A DNA stretch of 31,964 nt, taken from assembly GCA_964481705.1 (NCBI GenBank), contig CAYZUC010000025.1, positions 1 to 31,964 of the forward strand. Direction: 5' to 3'. Each line of letters starts with the position of its first letter. Position 1 is the first letter of the stretch. A program made the position numbers and the translations under genes. The DNA comes from CAYZUC01 sp964481705. Lineage in GTDB: Bacteria > Bacillota > Clostridia > Lachnospirales > Lachnospiraceae. Under the pieces are notes generated by a model. It saw only the letters and a list, made by a program, of their open reading frames with translations. It had not been told where the DNA came from and searched no databases. This document shows, in pieces, positions 1 to 6,410 of the stretch.

Positions 1-568
1 TAATTATATTAATATTTCCAGAATTGTTACTTTTATTACCATTACAATACTGTATAGCAAAGCCATCACATATATGCATGAGTAAAACCAACCTATGCTC
101 CAAATTTATATCTCTATATGACTCCGAAATTAAATAAAAAAAAGATGAAAACATTGAGGCATTCATGGAATGCTCTGCTCTTCCCATATTTCGTATTTTG
201 GCATAATCATCTACTATTTTCTCACTTATTTGTCTTTGATTTCTACATAATAAAATTGCACTTGAAATCCATTTTTCATCTGTAATTCTACTATTTATTG
301 TAAGTAAAGCATCAATTGATTTTATTTCGCCATCAATAGTATATATAAGCGGCTTATAAAAATATCCGTCTTCCCAAGCTAACAATTCCCAAATAAGAAT
401 CAAGTACTGCAAATTATCTTTTTCAGAATTACCTTCAATGATAATCTCACAATTTATACCCTGTATTCTTATATTAACCTTTTTATCTTTACTTGTAGTA
501 AAAGAAATATTCTGATCACTCCAACTCTTTATATTATTTTTAAGTTGAAATACAGCCTTTGATATCAC
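1..568 (-). CDS. Unknown protein, C-terminus cut by window edge
   Basis: An open frame of 189 codons reads from a GTG at 568 to the left edge without a stop. The start is fixed by a strong AAGGAG site at 577-582, 8 nt upstream; the only nearby ATG (576) hits a stop after two codons. I do not recognise the family. The product looks soluble and mainly helical towards the end (around residues 115-180), with a segment containing REHSM-like and EHRLVLLMH stretches that faintly recalls HEPN-type helical bundles, but no RNxxxH motif is present, so this is only a guess. It lies 115 nt downstream of the AbiE toxin-antitoxin pair in the same direction, in the same AT-rich region, and has its own candidate promoter at 648-675. 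It may be another accessory or defence gene. The existence of the gene is fairly certain; the function is unknown. Confidence 0.75.
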   Translation of the reverse strand, partial: MISKAVFQLKNNIKSWSDQNISFTTSKDKKVNIRIQGINCEIIIEGNSEKDNLQYLILIWELLAWEDGYFYKPLIYTIDGEIKSIDALLTINSRITDEKWISSAILLCRNQRQISEKIVDDYAKIRNMGRAEHSMNASMFSSFFYLISESYRDINLEHRLVLLMHICDGFAIQYCNGNKSNNSGNINII

Positions 569-647
569 TTAATCATCTCCTTATTACAAAATGCCCCCAA
601 CAGAAGACAATCTTGAAAATCTTCTTACGTCAATTTTTGTAGTAGTG

Positions 648-675
648 TTTATATACTCTCTCCCATAACTGTAAA
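648..675 (-). promoter_or_regulatory. Candidate sigma-A promoter for the partial gene
   Basis: On the minus strand there is a TTTACA -35 (670-675), a 16-nt spacer and a TATAAA -10 (648-653). Transcription would start near 641 and give a leader of about 70 nt before the GTG at 568. It lies just past the abiEii stop, so the partial gene could be expressed separately from the toxin-antitoxin pair. Confidence 0.45.
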
Positions 676-682
676 CCTTATA

Positions 683-1528
683 TTAATTTCTCTCTTTCAA
701 CTCATCCATTATCCTCACCACAGTCTCACAAGCATCCTCAAACTTAACATCAGCAGCATATTCAAAATTCTTCTGATATCCAACCCATTGTTCCTGCATA
801 ATTTTACTTTCTTTTACTGATTCCATAATGCTTTTATATTTTCCTATAATTTCACTGGAACCTCTTTTATTTGATGTTACCTGCAGTGCCTGTTTTAACG
901 ATTTGGAATCAATATTAGAATGCTGCAGCTTTGCCAATATGTACACGTCATAATAATCCCTCGGTCTAGTATTCTGATCTCCTCTGGATATCACTGTTTC
1001 TAGTTTTTCAGCCATAACCGTTTCCAGATTATACGCAAGAACAGAAATACTTCTGTCTTCCAACAACAACTTAAAACTATACTCTATTTCTCTTGGCGTG
1101 ATTTTATCTCCTGTCGTAATATCTAATTTCAATGGCACCGCCATCGGTGGATAGTTTGCCGTCAGATGTACTCTGTATCCTGTGTAATCATCACCTTCAC
1201 GAATCTCACCGATACTGACAAACGAGAAAGTCACCTCGTCCTCTATTTCAATCTGGCATATTTCCTCAAACATTTGACGCACCGTATTTTCATTTACCGG
1301 AAGTCCTTTGATTGTTGCATCCATATCCATTGTGGCTCTAGTATCCAATCCAACCATAGCTGCAATCAGAAATCCACCTTTCAGAATAAAATTAGACTGA
1401 TAACTTGAAACTGATATTCTTTCCAACAATCTTTCGAGCATAAAATTCTGCATTACAAGCTGAGCTGAAATATGTTTTTCCTTTGCCATATTCTTTATAA
1501 TAGCTTTTAACTGCATTGCATTTTTCAT
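683..1528 (-). CDS. abiEii: AbiEii/AbiGii-family nucleotidyltransferase toxin
   Basis: This is the toxin of a type IV toxin-antitoxin / abortive phage infection system. Members of the family (DUF1814) are cytoplasmic nucleotidyltransferases that stop growth when not countered by AbiEi; related toxins modify tRNA acceptor ends. The 281-residue product shows the family motifs in order: KGG (residues 50-52) followed by RATMDMD with the metal-binding DxD at 68-70, LDITTGD at 135-141, AEKLET at 173-178, and RPRDYYDVY at 188-196. The start has a GGAGG site 7 nt upstream and overlaps the antitoxin stop by 4 nt (ATGA), so translation is coupled. The length is usual for the family and all core residues look present, so it should be active. 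Identification is secure; the exact RNA target is not visible from sequence. Confidence 0.93.
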   Translation of the reverse strand: MKNAMQLKAIIKNMAKEKHISAQLVMQNFMLERLLERISVSSYQSNFILKGGFLIAAMVGLDTRATMDMDATIKGLPVNENTVRQMFEEICQIEIEDEVTFSFVSIGEIREGDDYTGYRVHLTANYPPMAVPLKLDITTGDKITPREIEYSFKLLLEDRSISVLAYNLETVMAEKLETVISRGDQNTRPRDYYDVYILAKLQHSNIDSKSLKQALQVTSNKRGSSEIIGKYKSIMESVKESKIMQEQWVGYQKNFEYAADVKFEDACETVVRIMDELKERN

Positions 1529-2118
1529 AACAGCACCTCCAAATAACTTCTAAGCTTTGTCTCTACCTTTAACTTCTTTGCATATTCTGATAAAAGTGGA
1601 ATGTTTCTCTGTTTATCCACAGTGTATCTTTTAAAGCTCTCCGATATTATCTGTATGTCTGCTGAACTGTTTGGACGTAATATATCACAAAGCGTTCTTT
1701 CTTTATTATAAGTCTGCACCACGTTTCCTCCAGGTGTTTGAACTTCCTCAATACCTATTTCATACCACTCTGGTTTACACTGTGTACATTTAACTTTTTC
1801 TTCCTTTGGCTTTGTCACATTATAGTTCATAGGAAATGTCATAGAATACACATTAGGTGTCCGATCCGTTAAATCCCATAAAAACAAAGCTGTTTCCCCT
1901 GAAAAAATTCCTCGTTTAAAACGATTTTGCAAATTAAAGATTTCGTCATCCCATACTTCCGGCAAAATGTATACACCTCGTACCGATTTTTCAAGTTGTC
2001 CTTTATCTACAAGATACTTCAAATTTCCACGAGAAAATCCAGCTGCAACAACCATTGCCGTTGTGACTGTACCATTATTGAGTTCTGCCATCTTCATAAT
2101 TTCATCAGTTGCTCCCAT
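1525..2118 (-). CDS. abiEi: AbiEi-family antitoxin, winged-helix repressor
   Basis: This is the antitoxin partner of the AbiEii toxin. The family carries an N-terminal winged-helix DNA-binding domain (here about residues 1-60, including a YLVDKGQLEKSVRGVYIL wing) and a C-terminal domain needed for antitoxicity. Studied members repress their own promoter by binding inverted repeats. The product is 197 residues, typical of the family. The ATG has an AAAGGAGGG site 7 nt upstream. It is the first gene of the pair and its stop overlaps the toxin start. Just upstream is a good promoter (2154-2182) overlapped by a perfect 10-bp inverted repeat, which fits autorepression. Known type IV pairs act without direct protein contact. 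Identification is secure from the combination of sequence, order and overlap. Confidence 0.9.
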   Translation of the reverse strand: MGATDEIMKMAELNNGTVTTAMVVAAGFSRGNLKYLVDKGQLEKSVRGVYILPEVWDDEIFNLQNRFKRGIFSGETALFLWDLTDRTPNVYSMTFPMNYNVTKPKEEKVKCTQCKPEWYEIGIEEVQTPGGNVVQTYNKERTLCDILRPNSSADIQIISESFKRYTVDKQRNIPLLSEYAKKLKVETKLRSYLEVLL

Positions 2119-2140
2119 TTGAATTCCCTCCTTTATTGTC

Positions 2141-2177
2141 TTTTATGCTTATTATTTTATTTCAATCAAGCATAAAA
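2141..2177. promoter_or_regulatory. Inverted-repeat operator over the abiE promoter
   Basis: TTTTATGCTT (2141-2150) and its exact reverse complement AAGCATAAAA (2168-2177) lie 17 nt apart. One arm touches the -35 box and the other covers the expected transcription start, with the -10 between them. The 17-nt spacer and the lack of a T-run argue against a terminator. AbiEi proteins are known to bind inverted repeats at their own promoter, so this is the natural candidate operator. Confidence 0.6.
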
Positions 2178-2182
2178 GTCAA
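2154..2182 (-). promoter_or_regulatory. abiE promoter
   Basis: The minus strand has TTGACT (2177-2182), a 17-nt spacer and TAAAAT (2154-2159), close to the sigma-A consensus. The start of transcription would be near 2147, giving a leader of about 28 nt before the abiEi ATG. Confidence 0.65.
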
Positions 2183-2259
2183 CGTTCGTTTCAAGCATTT
2201 TACTTGATATGTAAAGTTTACTTTTGAATGAAATTCCCATTTTTTTCCTTCTATAGTAA

Positions 2260-2283
2260 ACACCCCTACACCCCTGCATCCCT
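2260..2283. repeat. Tandem 8-nt repeat
   Basis: Three adjacent units read ACACCCCT, ACACCCCT and GCATCCCT, followed by a partial GCA. It stands out as G/C-strand-biased DNA in an AT-rich spacer. No function is evident. Confidence 0.5.
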
Positions 2284-2310
2284 GCAAGGGTATCATAATC
2301 TCATTCATTT

Positions 2311-2442
2311 TCAATTTTCCGTCTCTACGCCGTCATTCGTAGTCTTTCCGTTGTATCTCACTTTTTCATCTGATGTAATTTGCCCAGATACCGCCTCGAA
2401 ACTTCGTAAACTCTTATGAATACTTGTGTTAAATTTTTTCAT
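2311..2442 (-). CDS. Possible small protein, 43 residues
   Basis: An ATG at 2442 has an AAGGAG ribosome site (2451-2456) at an ideal 8-nt spacing and opens a frame of 43 codons ending in TGA. The product begins MKKFNTSIHKSLRSFE and is polar, with no membrane segment, no cysteine and an acidic C-terminus. I do not recognise it. It lies upstream of and in the same direction as the AbiE pair, 192 nt before abiEi. It could be a genuine small gene, the 5' remnant of a lost longer gene, or a chance frame. The strong ribosome site is the main support. Confidence 0.35.
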   Translation of the reverse strand: MKKFNTSIHKSLRSFEAVSGQITSDEKVRYNGKTTNDGVETEN

Positions 2443-2619
2443 TTGTGCCTCTCCTTATTTTTATATTTTCTCATATTATCTTGACCATTTTGCATACAAA
2501 TACAACTTACTCCACTTGTTTTGTTACACATTAACTATATGTAGTTTCATTTTTTGTTAATTTGTACTATAAATTGTATATTTATTCCATTATTTTTTGT
2601 AGAAATAACCGATTAATTA

Positions 2620-2648
2620 TTTACAAACAAAATCTCCTATGCTACTAT
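2620..2648 (+). promoter_or_regulatory. Candidate uraA-upp promoter
   Basis: TTTACA (2620-2625), a 17-nt spacer and TACTAT (2643-2648) would start transcription about 44 nt before the uraA ATG. A second candidate lies upstream: TTGTTA (2554-2559), 17 nt, TATATT (2577-2582). I cannot tell which is used. Confidence 0.4.
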
Positions 2649-2698
2649 CGGATAAGGTATAAACGTAATCAAAATTAATCTTATGGAGGAAAAAGAAA

Positions 2699-4116
2699 AT
2701 GAAGCTAGTTTATCAAGTAGATGATAAGCCAAAATTTAGCGCCTTACTTGTATTCGCGCTCCAGCAATTACTTGCAATCATGACTGCAACACTGGTTGTT
2801 CCTATTATTGTTGGTAATGGAATGAGTTCTGCCGCCGCATTATTTGGTGCAGGTGTTGGAACCCTTATTTATGTGTTCTTTACTCAAAAGAAGAGTCCTG
2901 TATTCCTCGGTTCTTCCTTCGCCTTTATTGGTCCTATGTGCTCGGCGTTTGCGGGCGCTGTATCTATGGAAGTCGGATATTTGGGAATCATTCTAGGCGC
3001 TATTTTTGCAGGTCTGGTTTATGTTGTTATCGCAATCATTGTTAAGTTTGTCGGAGTTAGCTGGATTAACAAGTTAATGCCAGCAGTTGTAATAGGACCT
3101 ACCGTTGCTATTATCGGTCTTTCTCTTGCAGGCAATGCTACAGGAGATATTGTAACCGGTGGTGTGAAGATAGAACAGATAACTGACGGAGTATCTACTT
3201 TAGTTCCACTTGCGCATGCAAACATCGCCTTAATCTGTGGTCTTATCACCTTGTTTGTTACAATTCTTTGTTCCGTATTTGGCAAGAAAGCTGGTAAGTT
3301 GATTCCTTTCATCTTCGGTATTCTTGCAGGCTATGTAGTTAGCCTAATACTAACCTTAATAGGAAATGCATCTAATATTGATGTTTTAAAAATAGTTGAT
3401 TTTACTTCATTTTATAATTTAACAGCTAACGGCGTTACCTTAAGTACTTTCTTCACCATTCCTGATTTTACTTTCTTAACTGCAGTCAAAGGTTTTCAAG
3501 CAATTGATATCTCTTACATAGGTACAATCTTTGTTGCTTATGTTCCTGTTGCATTTGTAGTATTTGCAGAACATATCGCTGACCATAAGAATATATCTTC
3601 TATTATTGAGAAGGATCTTCTTGAAAATCCCGGGCTTCACAGAACTTTACTTGGTGATGGTATTGGTTCTATTGCAGGTGCTTTCTTCGGCGGCTGCCCC
3701 AATNNNNNNNNNNTTTAGTCGGTGGTTGTGAAAATACAACTTACGGAGAATCTATCGGATGTGTTGCCATTACAAAAAATGCTTCCGTATACACCATCAT
3801 AGCTGCAGCAGTTGGTGCAATCATTATTTCCACAATTTCACCGTTTATTGCATTTGTTAATTCCATTCCGCCTTGTGTTATGGGTGGTGTCTGTATGGCT
3901 CTGTATGGCTTTATAGCAGTTTCAGGTCTTAAAATGGTTCAGGGCGTTGACTTAAATAAAAACAAGAATCTCTTTGTTGTTTCGGTTATCTTAATTGTGG
4001 GTATCGGTGGACTTACCGTTAACTTTGGAGCTATTACGATAACCTCCGTAGCCGTAGCATTGATTCTTGGTATTATTACCAATCTTCTTATCCATAATGC
4101 ACCTGATGAGGATTAG
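2699..4116 (+). CDS. uraA: Uracil permease (NCS2/UraA), interrupted by assembly gap
   Basis: This is a uracil:proton symporter of the nucleobase-ascorbate (NCS2) family in the inner membrane. The start at 2699 has a GGAGG site 8 nt upstream. The N-terminal 335 residues carry the usual hydrophobic segments and AEHIADH (residues 290-296), matching the substrate-binding Glu of E. coli UraA (AEHIGH). Ten Ns at 3704-3713 break the gene. After them the frame resumes with codons in phase with 3715 and contains NTTYGE (from 3733), which holds the second key Glu, then the last helices and a TAG at 4114-4116. The two sides are in different frames across exactly ten bases, so the gap length is nominal. 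Both sides carry a GGCxN motif, suggesting the contig ends overlap. The gene is probably intact in the cell. It is followed 74 nt later by upp, forming a uracil uptake and salvage unit. Confidence 0.9.
3704..3713. other. Assembly gap (10 N)
   Basis: Ten unknown bases lie inside uraA. Codons for FGGCPN precede the gap and codons for VGGCENTTYGE follow it, although the family has this motif once. The gap is therefore probably a contig join with redundant, slightly different ends rather than missing sequence. Confidence 0.95.
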
Positions 4117-4190
4117 TATGTGATACTTTATTTATTGGAAAGAATATAGAATGATACAGGTATACATTGCCTGAAGAAATGGAGATTAAA

Positions 4191-4820
4191 ATGAGTCAAA
4201 TTACTGTAGTGGATCACCCCTTGATCCAACACAAAATATCGATGTTAAGAGATGCCAACACAGGCACCAATGAATTTAGAAAATTGGTAGAAGAAATTGC
4301 CATGTTGATGGGTTATGAAGCGCTTCGCGATCTTCCTTTGGAAGATGTAGAGGTTACAACTCCGATTGAAACCTGTATGACACCGATGATTTCTGGTAAA
4401 AAGATGGCTATCGTGCCAATCCTGCGAGCAGGTCTTGGTATGGTCGGTGGAATCCTTGCATTAACCCCCACCGCAAAGGTGGGACATATCGGTCTCTATC
4501 GTGATGAGGAGACACATGAACCTCATGAGTATTATTGCAAGCTTCCAAGCCCAATTGAACAACGTACTATTGTAGTTGTTGATCCCATGTTGGCTACCGG
4601 TGGTTCTGCTGTATCCGCTGTAGATTTTATTAAGAGTCATGGCGGAAAACATATTAAATTCCTTTGCATCATTGCTGCTCCGGACGGATTAAAGAAACTC
4701 TCCGAGGCACATCCTGATATCCAGATTTATTGTGGTCACGTAGATCGTTGTCTGAATGATAATGCTTACATTTGCCCTGGTCTTGGAGATGCTGGAGACA
4801 GAATCTTCGGAACCAAATAA
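4191..4820 (+). CDS. upp: Uracil phosphoribosyltransferase
   Basis: The enzyme converts uracil and PRPP to UMP plus pyrophosphate in pyrimidine salvage (cytoplasm). The 209-residue product has the usual family length. It shows ILRAGLGM (78-84), the PRPP-binding loop DPMLATGGSA (131-140) and the C-terminal uracil-binding region ending PGLGDAGDRIFGTK. I start it at the ATG at 4191 because GGAG sits 6 nt upstream and this gives the normal N-terminus MSQITVVDHP; an in-frame TTG at 4167 would add eight untypical residues. It follows uraA by 74 nt without a terminator between, so the two are probably co-transcribed and act together: the permease imports uracil and Upp traps it as UMP. A good terminator follows at 4830. 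Confidence 0.97.
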   Translation: MSQITVVDHPLIQHKISMLRDANTGTNEFRKLVEEIAMLMGYEALRDLPLEDVEVTTPIETCMTPMISGKKMAIVPILRAGLGMVGGILALTPTAKVGHIGLYRDEETHEPHEYYCKLPSPIEQRTIVVVDPMLATGGSAVSAVDFIKSHGGKHIKFLCIIAAPDGLKKLSEAHPDIQIYCGHVDRCLNDNAYICPGLGDAGDRIFGTK

Positions 4821-4829
4821 CGTAAATCA

Positions 4830-4861
4830 AAAGACGCGTCGTCATGATGCGTCTTTTTTTT
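4830..4861 (+). terminator. Intrinsic terminator of uraA-upp
   Basis: AAAGACGC (4830-4837) pairs with GCGTCTTT (4849-4856) across an 11-nt loop, and the 3' arm runs into eight Ts. It starts 9 nt after the upp stop. Confidence 0.85.
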
Positions 4862-4951
4862 CGTACTCCATTTTCATTATTAATTGCTTTTACGTAATCC
4901 TTGTGAAAGTATACAATAATACCTGCGTGTTTAATAAACTGGTATATATAC

Positions 4952-5221
4952 TTATATCCACTCATAGTCTCCACCTGTCACAGCCAGACTTAATAGCTGA
5001 TCCATCCGTTCAACATTTTCCACTCCCTCAACTACCTCGAGAAGCTTTGCCATCTCTTTTTCCTCAGGCATTTCTTCGTCAGGACCAATTTCCATATTGG
5101 GAATCTCCCCACAATAGGGACATACCATTTTAGGCATTACTTGTAGCGACAGGAAACGGTTACCACATTCTTCACATTCATAAAATCCACACAATTGCGT
5201 ATCATCAGGTACATAAAACAT
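4952..5221 (-). CDS. Small zinc-ribbon protein, function unknown
   Basis: The 89-residue product has two CxxC knuckles, ECEEC (C16, C19) and VCPYC (C34, C37), the layout of a zinc ribbon, followed by a long acidic helical stretch (residues 45-85) rich in Glu and Met. It is probably a cytoplasmic protein; the role is not evident. I start it at the ATG at 5221, which has a GGAGG site 8 nt upstream, rather than at upstream codons that run through the repeat at 5258-5286. It lies downstream of the pilT terminator, so it needs its own promoter; only a weak one (TTTCAA, 16 nt, TAAATT) can be seen. The gene looks real from its ribosome site and intact cysteine pairs. Confidence 0.75.
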   Translation of the reverse strand: MFYVPDDTQLCGFYECEECGNRFLSLQVMPKMVCPYCGEIPNMEIGPDEEMPEEKEMAKLLEVVEGVENVERMDQLLSLAVTGGDYEWI

Positions 5222-5257
5222 TTTGATTTCCTCCAATTTACCAATACTCTCGTTTTT

Positions 5258-5286
5258 TGAAACACGGGGACGGGGCTTTTGTTTCA
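5258..5286. repeat. REP-like element, copy A
   Basis: TGAAAC (5258-5263) and GTTTCA (5281-5286) form inverted ends around a core with two GGGGACGGGG-type blocks. From memory, elements of the TGAAACA..GGGGACGG type are scattered in many Clostridia genomes and resemble REP sequences moved by REP-associated tyrosine transposases; no such transposase lies in this window. A similar sequence in the opposite orientation lies at 6453-6472. Confidence 0.6.
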
Positions 5287-5287
5287 T

Positions 5288-5322
5288 TTTAAAAACCAAT
5301 CGCAATTTGTGCGATTGGTTTT
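5288..5322 (-). terminator. Strong terminator of pilT transcript
   Basis: AAAACCAATCGCA (5292-5304) pairs perfectly over 13 bp with 5310-5322 across a 5-nt loop. On the minus strand the stem ends in a run of five Ts, 7 nt after the pilT stop. T-rich sequence also follows on the plus strand, so it may work both ways. Confidence 0.85.
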
Positions 5323-5329
5323 CTTTTCT

Positions 5330-6361
5330 CTAATGCTTATAAATATCTGCAGTCTCTCTTGTGATGAGACGTCTCTGTACCAAGCTATCCAAATTGTAAT
5401 TCAACGTATGCATACCCTGTGCCAGATTCGACTGGATTGCTCCCTGTATCATATGTACCTTATTCTCACGGATTAGATTTGATACAGAATTGATGTTTAT
5501 CAATATCTCTGTTGCAGCTATTCTGCCATTACCATCTGCTCGACTAACAAGCTGCTGTGTCACTACACCTCGAAGAACATTAGCCAGCTGAATACGAATC
5601 TGGTTCTGACCATCAATCGGACAGCCGTCAATAATTCTTTCAATTGTCTGTGCAGCACTCGATGTATGTAATGTAGCAAATACTAAGTGACCGGTCTCTG
5701 CTGCGGTAATAGCCGAACGAATGGTTTCGAAATCTCGCATCTCACCGACCATGATGACATCGGGATCCTCTCGCAAGGCGGAACGAAGCGCTGTCGCAAA
5801 GCTGGGAACATCTTTACCAACCTCTCTCTGGTGAATCATTGCTTTTTTATGTTGGAAAATATATTCTATCGGGTCCTCGATTGTCATGATATGTGCCTTA
5901 CGGGTATGATTGATGTACTCAATCATGGATGCAAGTGTTGTACTTTTTCCACATCCCGTAGGTCCTGTAACCAAAACCAAACCTTTATTCAATTCTGCAA
6001 GCTCAGTTACAGCAGCCGGAAGTTGCAGCTCTTCTAGTGTGGGTATCTTCGTCTCCAAAAGACGGATACTTGCTGCAAGATTATTACGCTGATGATAAAC
6101 ATTCGCTCTGATACGAGTTTTGTCCTCAAGCATAACGCCGACATCCAAATCATTGCCTGCAATAACAAATTCTCTTTGTTCCTTTGTCAGCAAAGATAAA
6201 ATCATTCCCTCTGCCTCTTGGATCGTAGGAATAATATCGTCCTTCTTATCCAATACTGTCAACTCGCCAAAACGTCTAACCGCCATGGCTGTTCCTGCTG
6301 TAATATGTAGGTCAGAACATTTCATTTTCCTGCCCTGTCCAATTAAATCTACAATATCCAT
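5330..6361 (-). CDS. pilT: PilT-family type IV pilus retraction ATPase
   Basis: PilT is a hexameric cytoplasmic secretion ATPase that depolymerises type IV pili during twitching motility. Numbered from the ATG, the 343-residue product has an N-terminal PAS-like domain (SDLHIT near 16-21), Walker A GPTGCGKST (133-141), the Asp box EDPIEY (162-167), Walker B EDPDVIMVGEMRD (198-210), the His box GHLVFATLHT (224-233) and NLIRENK (295-301), the equivalent of the AIRNLIRE motif needed for retraction. The ATG at 6361 has AAGGG 9 nt upstream; an in-frame TTG at 6370 is a less likely start. It follows the ABC transporter gene by 49 nt and ends at a strong terminator. No other pilus gene is in the window, so its pilus partners must be elsewhere. 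Confidence 0.93.
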   Translation of the reverse strand: MDIVDLIGQGRKMKCSDLHITAGTAMAVRRFGELTVLDKKDDIIPTIQEAEGMILSLLTKEQREFVIAGNDLDVGVMLEDKTRIRANVYHQRNNLAASIRLLETKIPTLEELQLPAAVTELAELNKGLVLVTGPTGCGKSTTLASMIEYINHTRKAHIMTIEDPIEYIFQHKKAMIHQREVGKDVPSFATALRSALREDPDVIMVGEMRDFETIRSAITAAETGHLVFATLHTSSAAQTIERIIDGCPIDGQNQIRIQLANVLRGVVTQQLVSRADGNGRIAATEILININSVSNLIRENKVHMIQGAIQSNLAQGMHTLNYNLDSLVQRRLITRETADIYKH

Positions 6362-6410
6362 TTCCCCCAACCCTTCTTTATCTACAATTTTGGTAAAACT
6401 TACCTACCAA

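Larger units (their letters stand above)
2119..2698. other. Long divergent intergenic region
   Basis: About 580 nt separate the start of abiEi (minus) and the start of uraA (plus). It holds the abiE promoter and operator, a tandem 8-nt repeat at 2260-2283, a possible 43-codon gene (2311-2442, minus) and candidate uraA promoters. The rest is very AT-rich with no clear structure. I saw no riboswitch or PyrR-type leader ahead of uraA. Confidence 0.6.

Noticed and set aside
2166..2240. 24-codon minus-strand frame before abiEi with an AAGGA site
   Set aside because: Too short to support, and its end overlaps the abiE promoter.
2260..2283. Short tandem repeat as a CRISPR-like array
   Set aside because: Units are 8 nt and directly adjacent with no spacers.
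2228..2419. 63-codon plus-strand frame in the spacer before uraA
   Set aside because: No ribosome site, unusual Phe/Ser/Pro-rich product, and it lies opposite the better-supported minus-strand small frame.
2583..2698. Possible pyrimidine-sensing leader (PyrR site or riboswitch) ahead of uraA
   Set aside because: No PyrR-binding consensus, no terminator or anti-terminator stems; only a weak AAATAA/TTATTT hairpin.
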